Source: Channallabes apus (lineage: Eukaryota > Chordata > Actinopteri > Siluriformes > Clariidae). From it: 64,000 bases of DNA. Positions within the stretch are counted from its first letter, which is position 1. Every line of letters starts with the position of its first letter. The notes under the pieces are model-generated. The model saw only the letters and a list, made by a program, of their open reading frames with translations, was not told where the DNA came from and did no database searches. The stretch spans positions 14,603,142 to 14,667,141 of the forward strand of contig CM060121.1 of assembly GCA_030522415.1 (NCBI GenBank). Direction: 5' to 3'. A program made the translations under genes and the position numbers. This document shows positions 1-11,299 of the stretch, one piece after another.

Positions 1-339
1 GGGGAGAGAGGAAAGAGAAAGAGGGGGAGGAAGAGAAGAGGAGGAGAGATTGCAATTAGGTATGGTCACAGTCACAATGTCTAATGTGAATGTATATTTA
101 CTGTAGAGTGCAAGCAGAGACTCCGGCAGGACTAACTATGACAGCATAATTAAAAGGGAGAGCCAGAAGGAAACACAAACATGAGGGCTCCCTGAGATGT
201 AAAGCAAACAATCACCTCACCGTCAACAAACCTGAGTGATCAAATGAGACTGAGGAAGACAGCATCTAAACATACCAGTTCACCATAATACTCTACGTCC
301 ATGAGTCCCCCAGATCTGCTCCTTTACCTTATGGCAAAT
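1..339 (-). repeat. 3' untranslated end of the minus-strand CR1/L2-like LINE
   Basis: This stretch follows the stop codon of the LINE reverse transcriptase frame (read on the minus strand) and has no open frame of its own. The outermost 50 bases are purine-rich on the plus strand (GA repeats), so the LINE transcript would end in a pyrimidine tract. The true 3' terminus and any target duplication may lie outside the window. Assignment rests on adjacency to the RT frame. Confidence 0.5.
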
Positions 340-1782
340 CTATTTATAAAATGCTTGGTTAAATAAATAGGTTTTGAGCCTAGACTTAAACACTGAGACT
401 GTGTCTGAGTCCCGAACACTATTTGGAAGACTATTCCATAATTTTGGGGCTTTGTAAGAAAAAGCTCTGCCCCCAGTTGTAGTTTTCATAATACGCGGTA
501 CTGGTAAGCAGCCTGCATCCTTTGACCGAAGTAGGCGTGGCGGATCGTAAGACACTAGCAGTTCGCTCAGATACTGCGGCGCGAGACCATTTAATGCCTT
601 ATATGTCAAGAGTAGTATTTTAAAATCAATGCGAAATTTCACAGGGAGCCAATGCAGTGAAGATAGGATAGGGGTGATGTGCTCATATCTTCTGGTTCTA
701 GTGAGGACTCTCGCTGCTGTATTTTGGACTAGCTGAAGCTTGTTTATGCACCTAACTGAACAACCAGACAGTAAGGCATTACAATAGTCCAACCTAGAAG
801 TGATAAAAGCATGAACTAGTTTTTCTGCATCATTTAGCGACAATATATTTCTTATTTTGGCGATATTTCTAAGGTGAAAGAATGCTATCCTGGTGATATT
901 ATCTACATGAGCTTCAAATGAAAGGCTGGAATCTATAATCACGCCGAGGTCTTTTACTGTTGCACTTGACGGAACAGAAAGGCCATCTAAAGTTACGGTG
1001 TGATCTAAGATTTTACTTCTAGCTGTATGCGGTCCTATGACTAGAACTTCTGTCTTATCCGGATTAAGCAGAAGGAAGTTAATTAGCATCCAATTTCTTA
1101 TGTCCTGAACACATTGCTCAACTTTAGTAAGATGGTTTTTCTCATCAGGTTTTGTTGAGACGTATAGCTGTGTGTCGTCAGCATAACAATGAAAACTAAT
1201 ACCATGCTTACGGATTATGTTGCCCAGAGGAAGCATGTAAAGGGAAAAAAGCAGTGGGCCTAAAACTGAACCCTGCGGAACGCCAAACTCCACTAGAGAA
1301 CATGCAGAATAATCACCATTTAAGTCTACATACTGATAACGATTGGTCAAATAGGATCTGAGCCAGGAGAGGGTTGTACCCTTAATTCCTACTAAATTTT
1401 CTAATCTGTGAAGAAGAATAGCATGATCAATAGTGTCAAAAGCTGCACTGAGGTTGAGTAATACAAGCATAGTTACACAACCCTGATCAGAGGCCAATAG
1501 GAGGTCATTTACTACTTTAACGAGTGCTGTTTCTGTGCTGTGATGAGGCCTAAATCCTGACTGATACAGTTCATGTATGCCATTTCTATGTAGATATGAG
1601 CATAGCTGCTCCGCTACTATCTTTTCCAGAATCTTAGAGATAAAGGGGAGGTTTGATATTGGCCTGTAATTGGACAGCTGACAGGGGTCGAGGTCAGGTT
1701 TCTTAATTATTGGTTTAATAACTGCTACTTTAAAAGATTTTGGAACATAACCAATGCTGAGTGAGGAATTAATTATTCTCAA
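340..1782 (-). pseudogene. LINE ORF2, reverse transcriptase half (CR1/L2-like)
   Basis: A 480-residue frame encodes the reverse transcriptase and C-terminal region of a non-LTR retrotransposon. Visible RT signatures are the [18 protein letters not shown] block, the [11 protein letters not shown] block, [25 protein letters not shown], and the catalytic YADD box in [10 protein letters not shown]. The C-terminal part continues through the [13 protein letters not shown] region typical of CR1/L2-group ORF2. One substitution is notable: the position usually Asp in the 'LDLSAAFD' motif reads Asn. It lies one frame off the endonuclease frame, so ORF2 is broken by a single-base shift near 1790. The group is called from these motifs; the exact family name is not. 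Confidence 0.85.
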
Positions 1783-3313
1783 CAGTGGTTCTGTTATTAC
1801 TGAAAATTATCTGTTTAAGAAAATGTGTCGGTATAGGATCTAATATACAGGTTGATGAATTTGCAGAAGAGATGAGTGAAATTAGTTCATTCTCTTCAAG
1901 AGGAGTAAAGTATTCTAGGTTTGAATCTGACATGGCTAGGTTAACATCAGTATCAATTAAATTGTTTGGTTTCAAAGCCTCAATTTTATGCCTGATATTT
2001 ACAATTTTATTATTAAAAAAGTTCATGAAGTCCTCACTATTGCATGATGTTGTTGTGGAGATTTCTGTAGTGGTCTTATTTCTGGTTAATTTGGCTACGG
2101 TATTAAATAAAAATCTAGGATTATTTTTATATTCTTCTATAAGAGTGGAGAGATACGTTGATCTAGCTACACTAAGAGCTTTCCTATAGTTCAGGATGCT
2201 CTCTTTCCATGCTATTTGAAATACCAACAATTTAGTTTGACGCCATTTACGCTCTAATTTCCGAGCAGTCTGTTTTAAAGTGCGCGTGTGATCGTTATAC
2301 CAGGGAGCGAGTTTCTTATCTCTAATAATTTTTCTTTTAGCTGGAGCTACATTATCTAAGGTACAACGAAGTGTCGACTCTAAATATTCAGTCGCCTGAT
2401 CAAGTTCTGTGGGGTCAGACGGTGACCTAATCGAAGTTGGTAACTCTGGGAGATTACTGATAAAACTCTGTGTGGTGGTTGATGTGAATGTATGTTTAAT
2501 ACGGTAGCGCGGTGCTGTGCGTACATTATCACTGTGACACACTTGAATGGAGACAAGATAGTGATCTGAGATAATTTCAGACAGTGGAATTGTGAATACA
2601 TTTCTTATAATTAATCCGAAGAATATTACTAAATCTAAAGTGTGACCTGCTTTATGAGTGGGTCCTACTACACACTGATTTACGCCTACGGAGTCCAGTA
2701 TGGATATAAATGCTGTTCTCAGAGGGTCTTCTGGATTCTCAAAATGAATGTTAAAATCTCCAGCAATTAACACTTTGTCTACAGAAATGACCAGGTCTGA
2801 GATGAAATCTGCAAATTCACTAAGAAATTCAGAATACGGCCCTGGAGGTCTGTAAATTATAATTAGTGGAATCGACTGAGCTGATTTAATATACTTAAAT
2901 ACACTTATGTTACTATAGAGAATTTCAAATGAGTTAAATTTGTGTCCGTGTTTTTGTACGATAGACAGATTATCATTATGAATAACTGCGACGCCTCCTC
3001 CTCTACCAGTTAACCGAGGCTGGTGTATGTAGCTGTATCCAGGAGGACTAGCTTCATTTAGAGCTACATACTCATCCTGTTTAACCCATGTTTCAGTTAA
3101 ACAGAGTATATCAAACGCCTGATCTGTGATAATTTCATTAACAATAACTGCTTTTGATGTGAGAGATCTAATATTTAACAATCCTAGCTTCTGATCAGAG
3201 GTGCCGGCTGCGCATTCAGTATGATCTGAGTTTGTGGTCTTTATGTTAATTAGATTATTGAAACAGACTTTCTGAGTCTTTCTACATTTTTGCTTAGATC
3301 GGGGAACAGACAC
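1769..3313 (-). pseudogene. LINE ORF2, apurinic endonuclease half
   Basis: A 514-residue frame holds the EEP-type endonuclease that nicks target DNA for target-primed reverse transcription. Catalytic landmarks are LNIRSL near residue 45, LTETW near 72, AGDFNIHF near 180 and SDHYLVSI near 245. It runs on into the linker upstream of RT (LDPIPTHFLKQ) and then leaves frame near 1790, ending at 1769 inside the RT frame. The frame keeps long coding integrity on both sides, so this is a recent single lesion. Upstream is the ORF1-ORF2 intergenic segment. Confidence 0.85.
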
Positions 3314-3486
3314 AGTCTCAATATGGTGAACCCTGAGTGACGACTCTATGCAGCTAGCAGACGGTTGGTTTAGCCTGTCTGTCTGCTCCCCGGCCTGGGC
3401 TCTGGATTGTCACCGATTAACTAGACCTCTACTGAGACTATGAGCTATACCAAATTCAAATTTTATTTTATTAGTCACATACACAA
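3314..3486 (-). repeat. LINE intergenic segment with an embedded foreign repeat tail
   Basis: Between ORF1 and ORF2 the minus strand reads a segment ending in a CACTGCATAT-like stretch, then GTGACTAATAAAATAAAATTTGAATTTG at plus 3450-3480. That AATAAAATTTGAATTTG ending is a form I associate with 3' tails of other fish retroposons, next to a long A/T run at plus 3541-3570. I infer a small retroposon fragment inserted at the end of ORF1, but I did not find clear target duplications. Confidence 0.35.
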
Positions 3487-4452
3487 TCATACACAGTATA
3501 ATATGCAGTGAAATGCTTTTATACGACCGCCAGTGACCTTAAAAAAAAAAAAATAAAAAAATAAAATAAAACAGGAATATACTATACTACAGGAAATGAG
3601 AGCAGCACCTTCCCGAGTGGGATGGACACCGTCCCGCCCTAACAGGCCAGCTTTGCCCTCAAAGGTCTTCCAATTATCTATGAAGCCCACATTATTTTCG
3701 GAGCACCACCTGGACATCCAGCGGTTCAGCGACCATAACCTGCTGTAAGCTATGTCGCCACGTCTCATTGGGATGGGACCAGAGCATATTACTTCATCGG
3801 ACATCGCCTTCGCTAATTGAAACACCTCTGTAAAGTTATTCTTACTAACCTCTGACTGACGAAGGCGTATATCGTTAGCTCCAGCATGTACCACTATCTT
3901 AGAGAACCTGTGCTGTCCTAGAGCCCTAAGATTACCTGCTATGTCCGGTGCTCTGGCTCCCGGGATACACCTAACCACTGCCGCTGGCGCCCCTAAAGGT
4001 CTAGCTAATGTCACGTGCCTCAGTATAGAGTCTCCTATAACCAGAGCTCTTTCAGGTTTCTCAGCGGGTGCAGCACCGAGGAGAGCAAACCTGTTGGACA
4101 CGTGAAGCGCAGAGGAGGTGTGCTCCGGTGGGCTAGCCTTAGCGTTAGCTTTGGCTGAACGAGTATGCCGCCGAGTCGTCACCCACTCGCCCCGCTGTGA
4201 GGGCTCTAATGCCGGAGTCGGGGGCTGTTTATCTCCGCCTGTGGCACCCAGACTGTCCGCTACAGGAATAACGCTGCTCTCACACTGTCTAACCCTCTCT
4301 AAAGTCTGGATGCGCTCCTCTAACGCTGATATCTTCTCCGTCAGAGTGCTCACTAACACACACCTATCACAAATAAAATTATCACTAATGACGGAGGAAG
4401 AATGTCTAAACATCCTGCACTCTACACACTGAACAAGCTGAACGGTAGACAT
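3487..4452 (-). pseudogene. LINE ORF1 with SGNH-esterase domain
   Basis: The likely start is the ATG whose product begins MSTVQLVQCVECRMFRHSS; an in-frame upstream ATG at 4587 lies in probable 5' UTR. The N terminus has four cysteines in C-x2-C pairs (CVEC, CDRC), then a short coiled coil (LEERIQTLERV), a low-complexity Pro/Ser linker, and an SGNH hydrolase-like domain: GDSI (block I), HAGANDIR (block III) and DGVHPT (block V). Esterase-type ORF1 proteins are known from the CR1/L2 LINE group and are thought to bind RNA. The C terminus after DGVHPTREGAALIS is abnormal: it reads hydrophobic residues from a poly-T tract, so the true C terminus was probably replaced by an insertion. Confidence 0.8.
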
Positions 4453-4572
4453 TATAATGTACCTCTGTGTCGGAGTTTTAGTTGTTTGGAGATGAATTCC
4501 GTTTGTTGTTCTTAGACGAGGAAACTTGCGCGTTGCGAAACTTTCGCGGCAACAATACGAAAAACGTCTAAA

Positions 4573-5350
4573 AGATTCACGTCTCATCTCTACGCTTTGT
4601 TTCTGTGAAAATATTTACATTGTATCATTACATAATCTTTTATTCGTACAAGTACATTTAGTCATTTCTTCATCTTTTGTAAGTTTGCCTTTATCCAAAG
4701 CAAATAACAAAAGAGGAAGGCATCAAGCATGTCAAGCAGTGCTACTAACACAAAGTTTCTGACACCATTAGAAAAATACAAGATAGAATAGTGAGGGATT
4801 AAGGAAAAAGTGAGACGCAAGAGTCATGTGTGGAAAGATTATGCATGCAAGGTCACAGGATGACTCTCGGTCACGCATCTCGGTTTATTAATCGGTTCGT
4901 TATTATTTTATTTATTTATTTATTTACCACAGGACCCTGGGGGTTCAGGTTTTTACACGAAAAACAGTGTTTTGTGAATCTCCACACTATTAAAAACTGA
5001 AATATTGCTAATTATACGTCCTGGGACTTAGATGAACATTAATTGGTAGTCATGAAATCGAGAATCACATCCAAAACAGAAAGGTAAACTGACCTCGAAC
5101 ACGACAAACTCCAGCTCCAGCCACGCCGTGTAGTACCTCCGTGATGATTCCCAACCGACTGATCCACAGCGCGGGTACAGTGTCTCCAAACACGCATGCG
5201 TGGTTCATGTCTGTAGTTTTATCCATAAATCTGCTCATATCTGCACACACGTATATCAGCCTTTTGATCACTTTCACTTTGCACAAGGCAGTGCTTATTG
5301 TTTAGTGTAAATTTAAAGCGCATAAACACAATAAAAAAATAATGTTTTAT
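4573..5350. repeat. Repeat R1, copy 1 (unclassified)
   Basis: From about 4573 this segment matches the sequence beginning at 25961 almost base for base for 290 bp. After a jump, 4885-5200 matches 38200-38540. The two parts are adjacent here, while in copy 2 they are separated by extra sequence plus nested insertions, so copy 1 carries an internal deletion. Near 4640-4700 it has a degraded form of the 'TACATTTA...CTTATCCA.AGCGACTTACA' motif that appears intact near 17110-17170. I see no coding potential and cannot name the family. Confidence 0.6.
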
Positions 5351-5882
5351 TGTAAGAGCCATATCGTATTTGTTATGAATTTGTTGTTGTGTTTATTTGT
5401 TTTATTTCATTTTATTCTATCTTATTCTGTTCATTAATTAAGCATTAAGCATTAAATTTATTACATAAGCCATAAGCTTTGAACTTGTTAGTTAAGCATC
5501 CATTTTAACAATCGTAAGTTGGTCTGTGATGTCATTCCACTATTACATGTATCTGTATGACTATCGTATGATAGATAGTTCAGTTTAGATGCGGAAGGCT
5601 ACGGAAACACAAGCTTTTGAACGTAAGCTAATCGTAATCCAAGACCTTGGTAAGATACAACAAATAGGTTGTTGTAAAAGTCAGAAATTTACAAGATACA
5701 GCAACTCGTGTTTTGTACAACTACAGTGGATTTACTCAAGACGACTGTATGAAGTGTTGATTCTTTGATGCTGGAAAATAAAATACGAGAGACAAAGAGA
5801 TCATCCGGCGTCTGTTGTGTGAGTGAAACTTCAAATTAAAGATATGCGTCAAAACTAGTGGAATAATGTGTCCGCATCTACA
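5351..5882 (+). repeat. BEL-1 5' LTR
   Basis: It starts TG and ends CA, and matches BEL-2 and BEL-3 LTRs in order: TGTAAG.GCCATATCG start, TGATGTCATTCCACTATTACA block, AAGCTTTTGA block, AGATACA.CAA..AGGTTGTTGTAA hairpin module, and GCATCTACA end. The internal sequence then begins AAAGTCAAAAGCTTT as in BEL-2. Confidence 0.8.
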
Positions 5883-5974
5883 AAAGTCAAAAGCTTTCTC
5901 CGTTGTTTGAGCGCGAAGATAAGTGACTGTTGAAATCGAAAACGAAAGAGGATTTTAGTGCTCCATGCTTCACT

Positions 5975-7112
5975 ATGGCTGACGGTGAAAAGAGTACAGC
6001 CACAGCCGAGTCTGAGCGTGAGATGGTGCTCATCAATAAAGATTCGGAAATAAAGCTTCAAGAAATGAAAGAAGCCAGAAGTGAAAAGTGGAATCAATTG
6101 ACTGCATTATCCGAAGAAATAAAGCTGCTCATGTATAAAGCATGCAATGTGTATGACGTTTGAAGATAAGTACTATATGGACTTTATAGTCCTGCAAGAA
6201 GAATTTGTTGAAAGCAATAGACAGGTGCGATTGTGCCTAAACGAAGACGAATGCGAACATGATCTGCAAAACTGGTATAAGTTTAAAATATTGCGCTGCA
6301 CAGAATTTAGTAGAGTTGTGGATCGCGGAAACTAGGAGCCGCTTCATGATGCCTCAAACGGACAACGATGGAGTTACGCCAGATGACAGCGTGTCAATGG
6401 TGGAGTTTAAGACGTCCGCCTCTAGTAGGCAGGGAAGCGTAGCGACGGTAGCATCCAAAAGGTCCGAAACTTCTACAGCATCCTCAGCCCGACTAAAAAA
6501 AGCGGAAGCCAACAGAGCAGCCTTGTTGATTAAAGTAGCAGCCTTAGCAGAACGGCGGGCGATAGAACAGAAGGAAGCACAATTAAAGGCTGAGGAAGAG
6601 CAACTGAAAACACAATTAAAGAATAAAGAGGCAGAACTTTGCTGATAAAAAAAAGGTTGGAATTAGAAACTGCGCTCGCAATTTTCGACGCTGAATTACA
6701 GGCTTATCATGGTTGTGAAAAACGACGGCCTGCAGCAAAGAGCGGAGTCATCGACCTGAGCTGCACGCACTTGAGCAGCCCGCCTTGGACGGGCCCCAAA
6801 CCCGAATATGACAGCCGACGAAAGCCGGTAAGAGAGAGCTCAGTCAACGAACCAAGTAGCGCATGCGCTCCCAAATTGGAATACAATGAACTTTACGAGA
6901 ACAGTGTGTCAACAGAATACCTTGGACTGCCATCACGTTTTATGGCAGCCCATCCAAGTGTGCCCGTAAGTTTTGAACCAAAATTGAAAAGTACTTTAAA
7001 TGAATGGTCTACCCAAGACAATAAATATACCCGCCATGACATTGATACATTAGAATCCCAGAGCATGATGCAACAGCAGGCAGACATTACGGCAATGCTT
7101 GTGAAATGCCAA
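5975..7112 (+). pseudogene. BEL-1 gag, broken
   Basis: Gag starts at an ATG (product begins MADGEKSTATAES) and is carried by at least three frames: 5975-6163, about 6259-6645 and 6645-7133. The middle segment contains the family's Ser/Ala-rich coiled coil (ASKRSETSTASSARLKKAEANRAALLIK), which is also present in BEL-2 and BEL-3. The third segment has the EYDSRRKPVRESSVNEPSS motif shared with BEL-3. The C-terminal part and zinc knuckles are deleted. Frameshifts lie near 6160-6260 and 6645. Confidence 0.7.
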
Positions 7113-7189
7113 AGACTTCTGTTGTGTGAGTGAAACTTCAAATTAAAGATACGCGTCAAAACTAGTGGAATAATATGTCCGCATCTACA
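7112..7189 (+). repeat. BEL-1 3' LTR remnant
   Basis: Only the terminal part of the LTR remains (CTTCTGTTGTGTGAGTGAAAC to GCATCTACA). It joins gag at a short CAAAGA-like stretch that occurs on both sides, suggesting a microhomology-type deletion. Confidence 0.7.
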
Positions 7190-7539
7190 AATATACCATA
7201 CTGTACATCTTTGTAGTCTTTTTGCACATACGCACGAGTGCGTTACAATAATAATAAGAATAATAACATTAATAAATTTGGAGCATTACTACTACTAATA
7301 CTAATAATAATAATAATAATAATACTGAATGAAGAAAGCGCAGTGAAGAATAAATACATTGACACGTTTATGAGCTCTGTCGTTTGCTGTCAATGGGCGC
7401 CTAAGAGAAACAACACATTTTCGGCTTCAGTAGACACACAATACTTCAGACTGAAACAAGACTGCCCCCTACAGGTAATGAAGGGCATTCGTGCGGGAAG
7501 TCGCGGGATCCCATTTCTGAAAACGTTTTAAAAGGCCAG
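7190..7539. repeat. Microsatellite plus R1-like fragment between BEL-1 and Harbinger
   Basis: About 7240-7325 is an interrupted AAT/TAA microsatellite. 7410-7535 closely matches 38555-38700 (same family as R1's distal part), including a GACTGCCCCCTACAGG site. No gene is visible. Confidence 0.6.
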
Positions 7540-7948
7540 GGGCTTCATGTATCAATGCTGCGTACGCACAGTTTTGCTTACGCCAGTTTTCACCCTCATG
7601 GTCGGATTTACTAACAGTGAAATTAACGTGAGAATGTGTGTTCTTCCATGCCAAATTCATGTCTGGCGTACGTGTATTTCTTGTGTGTGTTTGTTTTATT
7701 TCCGTTGGCGACTCCTAGAGGCAATTATGTTAAATTGCACACTACAAAATATCGCACCAACACATGTGAAAAACATTGCTATTAATTTATAATTGATAAA
7801 ATGGGTTAATTGACAATATTTTTCTACCAATTATGTGATTTAGAACATATAAAAGCATTTGCAAATGTATACAACCCTTAGTCTATGGCAATGGCAGTGT
7901 TGGCCTTATTAGATGACATTGTCAATGGCCGAATCCGAACGGAACGCC

Positions 7949-8612
7949 TGTAAGTGCCATATCGTATTTGTTCTGAATTTGTTGTTGTGTTTATTTTATT
8001 TTACTTGTTGTTATTTCATTTATTCTACCTTGTTCTATTCATTAGTAAATCATTAAGCATTAAGTTTGTTACATAAGCCATAAGCTTTAAATTTCTTAGT
8101 CATGCATCCATCTTGACAATCGTAGGTTGGTCTGTGATGTCATTCCACTATTACATGCATTTGTATGACTGTCATATGTTAGAGAGTTCAGTTTAGATGC
8201 GGAAGGCTACGGAAACACAAGCTTTTGACCGTAAGCACGTAAGCTCGTAAGCTAGTGAGCTCCCGGTAAGCTAAGAATGTAAGATACAGCAACTAGGTTG
8301 TTGTAACCGTAAGCTCCCGTAAGTAGATATACTGTATACAGCAAGAGTGTTGTTATATTCGTAAGCCAAGACTGTAATTTGTAAGATACAGCAAACAGGT
8401 TGTTGTAAAAGTCAGAGATTTGCAAGATGCAGCAACTGGTGTCTGTAATCACAGTGGATTTACTCAAGACGATTATTGTAAACAAGTGTTGATTCTTTGA
8501 TGCTGACAAAATAAACTACAAGAGACAAAGAGATCGGACTCCTGTTGTGTGAGTGAAACTTTAAGACAAAGCTACGCGTCAAAACTGGTGAAATAATATG
8601 ACCGCATCTACA
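7949..8612 (+). repeat. BEL-2 5' LTR
   Basis: The boundaries come from comparison with the 3' LTR and the ACGCC duplication. The LTR contains four tandem imperfect modules of the type GATACAGCAA..AGGTTGTTGTAA between 8279 and 8451, plus a short run of GTAAGC-type repeats at 8228-8275. Confidence 0.9.
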
Positions 8613-8717
8613 TAAAGTCAAAAGCTTTCCCGCTGTTTGAACGAAAACAAGTGAACGCTGAAAGGGAAAGTAAAAGACAATAGCTGTTGAACTTCACCAT
8701 GCCGACCAACGAGGACG

Positions 8718-9728
8718 ATGGCGCTCTACGAGACGAACAGAAAGAACCTCAATGAGGCGCTGGATGCAAGAAAAGGCAAGCAAATTCAACGGAATGTAAT
8801 GTCTACTGCATTAAAGACGCCTATGAACTATGCACACGAACACAAATGCGATCAGGTCACTTGCGGCGCACCTGAGGCCCAAGGCCGCACAGAATTCATA
8901 GCTAAGGTGGGTCGCTGGATAGCGGACACCAAAGACACTAGGGGCCACTCTGTGACGTCGCGATCACGCGAAGATGTCTCGCTGGGCGTCAGCGTGTCAC
9001 TGATAACGGCAGCATCCAAAAGGTCTGTAACTTCTACATCATCCTCAGCCCGACTAAAGAAAGAAGAAGCCGACAGAGCAGCTCTGTTAGCAAAGGCTGC
9101 AACCTTGGACGAACGTCTCCAGTTAGAAATGGAGGAAGCACAACTAAAAGCACAACTAAAGGCAAAAAGAGAAATGCTGGAAACCAGAACGGCGCTCGCT
9201 ATGCATGATGCTAAATTAAGAGTGCTTCAACGTCAAGATCGCAAATATGACAGCCGATCACCCAAGAGCAAGAGCGCACTCATTGAATCGAGCAGCGCGC
9301 GTCCGAACAGCGCGTGCCCGAGCAGCGAGCACCCTCACCTTTCCAACTCAACATGCAACAGCCGAGCAGAGCCTGCGAACGAGAGCGCACTCATTGAATC
9401 GAGCACCGCGCGTCCGAGCAGCGCGCACTCTCACCTTTCCAACTCAACAGGTAACAGCCGAGCGCAGCATGCGAACGAGAGCGCAGTCACTGAATCGAGC
9501 AACGCGCACCTAAGCAGCACGCACTCTACAGACCTGGACGCCACAATACGCGACAGAAAACCCAGTCACGCATCCCTTCAAGGACCCAAACAAAGGGGCC
9601 AAGGAAAACCCAGGGTCAGCGTCGCAACCGAGGCCAGACAGGTTGGTAAAATTCACAAAGACTTGATTACAATGAAGAATGCCGGTACATTACCTGTCAG
9701 CGCCTTCACTAAACCGTGCGCACATTGA
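8718..9728 (+). pseudogene. BEL-2 gag
   Basis: A 336-residue frame starts MALYETNRKNLNEALDARKG. It contains a coiled coil (ARLKKEEADRAALLAKAATLDERLQLEMEEAQLKAQLKAKRE) and, at about residues 180-270, three tandem copies of a roughly 35-residue unit (ESALIESS.ARP.SA..SHLSNST). The ATG at 8699, beginning MPTNEDDG, lies in another frame, so the original N terminus is probably frameshifted. The frame ends at 9728, just before the zinc-knuckle region. Confidence 0.75.
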
Positions 9729-10322
9729 AAAGGGGAGCATATCTTAGACGATTGCCTCCAATTTAATGATAAGATATACAAAGACAAAGTAGAATTCTTA
9801 AAAAGAAACGGATTCTGTTTCGGATGTTTAACAAAGGGTCATTTGTGGAAAGACTGTACCAGAAAAATTATATGTTCATTGTGTTCAAAGTCACATCCAC
9901 GCATGCTACACATAGCCATGCCAGCCACGGCGCAGTCAGTTACGAGCACCCGCAGAAACGAAACTGAAAGTGACAAAACAAATACACCACCTGCTGTGAG
10001 TACACCAAATGCGCTCACAGGGGCCGGAGGTAATTGCATCCTCCCCATTGTACCCGTTAAAATAAAGTCCAAGAAAAAGGACACAATAGTAGAAGCCATG
10101 GACTATCACGTGAAAGTCCCCGAGAAGGACACAGATCTGCTGCGCTTCCTATGGTGGCCGAACGGAGATGTGAACCAAAACTTATTTGAAAATAAAATGG
10201 TAGTTCATCTGTTCGGTGCAAAATTGTCGCCTAGTGTTGCTGACTTTGCCCTCAGAAAGACAGCAGGAGAAAATCGCAGCAATGCACCTGCTGTGGCAGT
10301 TAATACAGTGCTTAAAAACTAG
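9729..10322 (+). pseudogene. BEL-2 zinc knuckles fused by deletion to mid-RT
   Basis: From about 9800 the frame reads NGFCFGCLTKGHLWKDCTRK followed by CSLCSKSHPRMLH, two CCHC-like knuckles of a BEL/Pao Gag. At about 10100 it jumps directly into the RT segment VPEKDTDLLRFLWWPNGDVN, which matches BEL-3 at 63170 onward. The protease and first half of RT are therefore deleted, with the frame kept open. The segment stops at 10322 where the YVDD catalytic loop is expected. Confidence 0.7.
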
Positions 10323-11075
10323 ACTACTGCCTGAAATCTGTTTCGAGTCATGACCAAGCAGTCGCCCTATACAATGATCTCACAAGTCTCTGTACAAGTG
10401 GAGGGTTTAACCTCACTAAATGGGCAAGCAATAGCCATGCCCTACTGACTGTCATTCCCGAGAGCGAAAGGATCAAAGACATGAGAGACTTAGACTTGAG
10501 TAAAGATGCACTGCCCATTGAGAGAGCTCTGGGGGTGCTGTGGTACATTGATTCAGACAAGTTCAAGTTTAAGATTAGTTTGAAGGAACGACCTGTGACA
10601 AGACGAGGAATCCTGTCAATCACTAGCTCAACATACGACCCGTTAGGCTTTCTCTCACCTGCCATACTGCCAGCTAAAACTCTAATGCAACAGCTATGTA
10701 AAGAAAAACTAGCCTGGGATGACGACATTCCCGAGCAGTTTGCTAAAGCATGGAAAACCTGGCTGCAAGAACTGCACAGACTGTCTGAGTTTAGTGTAGT
10801 AAGGTGTGTGAAACCAGCCGACTTTGGAGTTACAGCTACAGCACAACTCCACCACTTCTCAGATGCAAGTGAAATGGGTTACGGAGCTGTTTCATAACTC
10901 AGGTTAGTAAACGCTGATGGACTTACACATTGTGCATTCATGATGGGGAATTCCCGTGTAGCACCCCTGAAACAAACCACCATTCCACGAATGGAACTGA
11001 CTGCGGCAGTGGTCGCTGTAAAAAATGACAAAATGTTGAAAGAACAGCTAGTCCACCAGCCCTTGTGAAACAATG
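10323..11075 (+). pseudogene. BEL-2 RT 3' part and RNase H remnant
   Basis: After a lesion that removes the YVDD motif, the reading continues in shifted frames through a LTKWASNSHALLTVIPESER-like block, then at 10481-10897 MRDLDLSKDALPIERALGVLW and STYDPLGFLSPAILPAKTLMQQLC, which are conserved BEL/Pao post-RT segments, and HHFSDASEMGYGAV, the start of the RNase H-like region. A stop at 10895-10897 and another frame (TTIPRMELTAAVVAVKNDKML) follow. Confidence 0.7.
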
Positions 11076-11089
11076 TCTTGTGAACAAAT

Positions 11090-11299
11090 TGTCTGTATGA
11101 GTTTCATGGCCTTATTTCAGCTACTTTTATTTTCACAAAACTTACTAACCACGCATAATATTTTTTTCCTAAAAAATGCAAACACATACATTCATTTTGG
11201 TCAGGTATTATTGTAGAACAGTTTGTACTGATTACAAGAAAAATACAGGTTGGTCAATAATATATTATAAGTAGCTGAAAAAAGCACAAATATCAGAGC
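11090..11299. other. Non-coding insertion or decayed segment inside BEL-2 pol
   Basis: This AT-rich stretch separates the RNase H remnant from integrase. It has no similarity I can see to BEL-3 pol, so either an unrelated sequence is inserted or pol has decayed here. Confidence 0.3.

Larger units (their letters stand above)
5351..7189 (+). mobile_element. BEL-1: BEL/Pao LTR element, 3' deleted
   Basis: The left LTR begins TGTAAGAGCC and a gag-like region follows. The right end is only the last 75 or so bases of the LTR, ending GCATCTACA at 7189. Compared with BEL-2 and BEL-3, the rest of gag, all of pol and most of the 3' LTR are missing. The flanking 5-mers (TTTAT left, AATAT right) do not match, consistent with a later deletion or recombination. 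It is the same family as BEL-2 and BEL-3 by LTR and gag similarity. Confidence 0.75.

Noticed and set aside
1785..2189. Plus-strand 134-codon frame opposite the LINE
   Set aside because: It is the antisense of the LINE ORF2 region, which has clear endonuclease and RT motifs on the minus strand.
5346..7194. 5-bp target duplication around BEL-1
   Set aside because: The flanking bases TTTAT and AATAT do not match, so no duplication is claimed.
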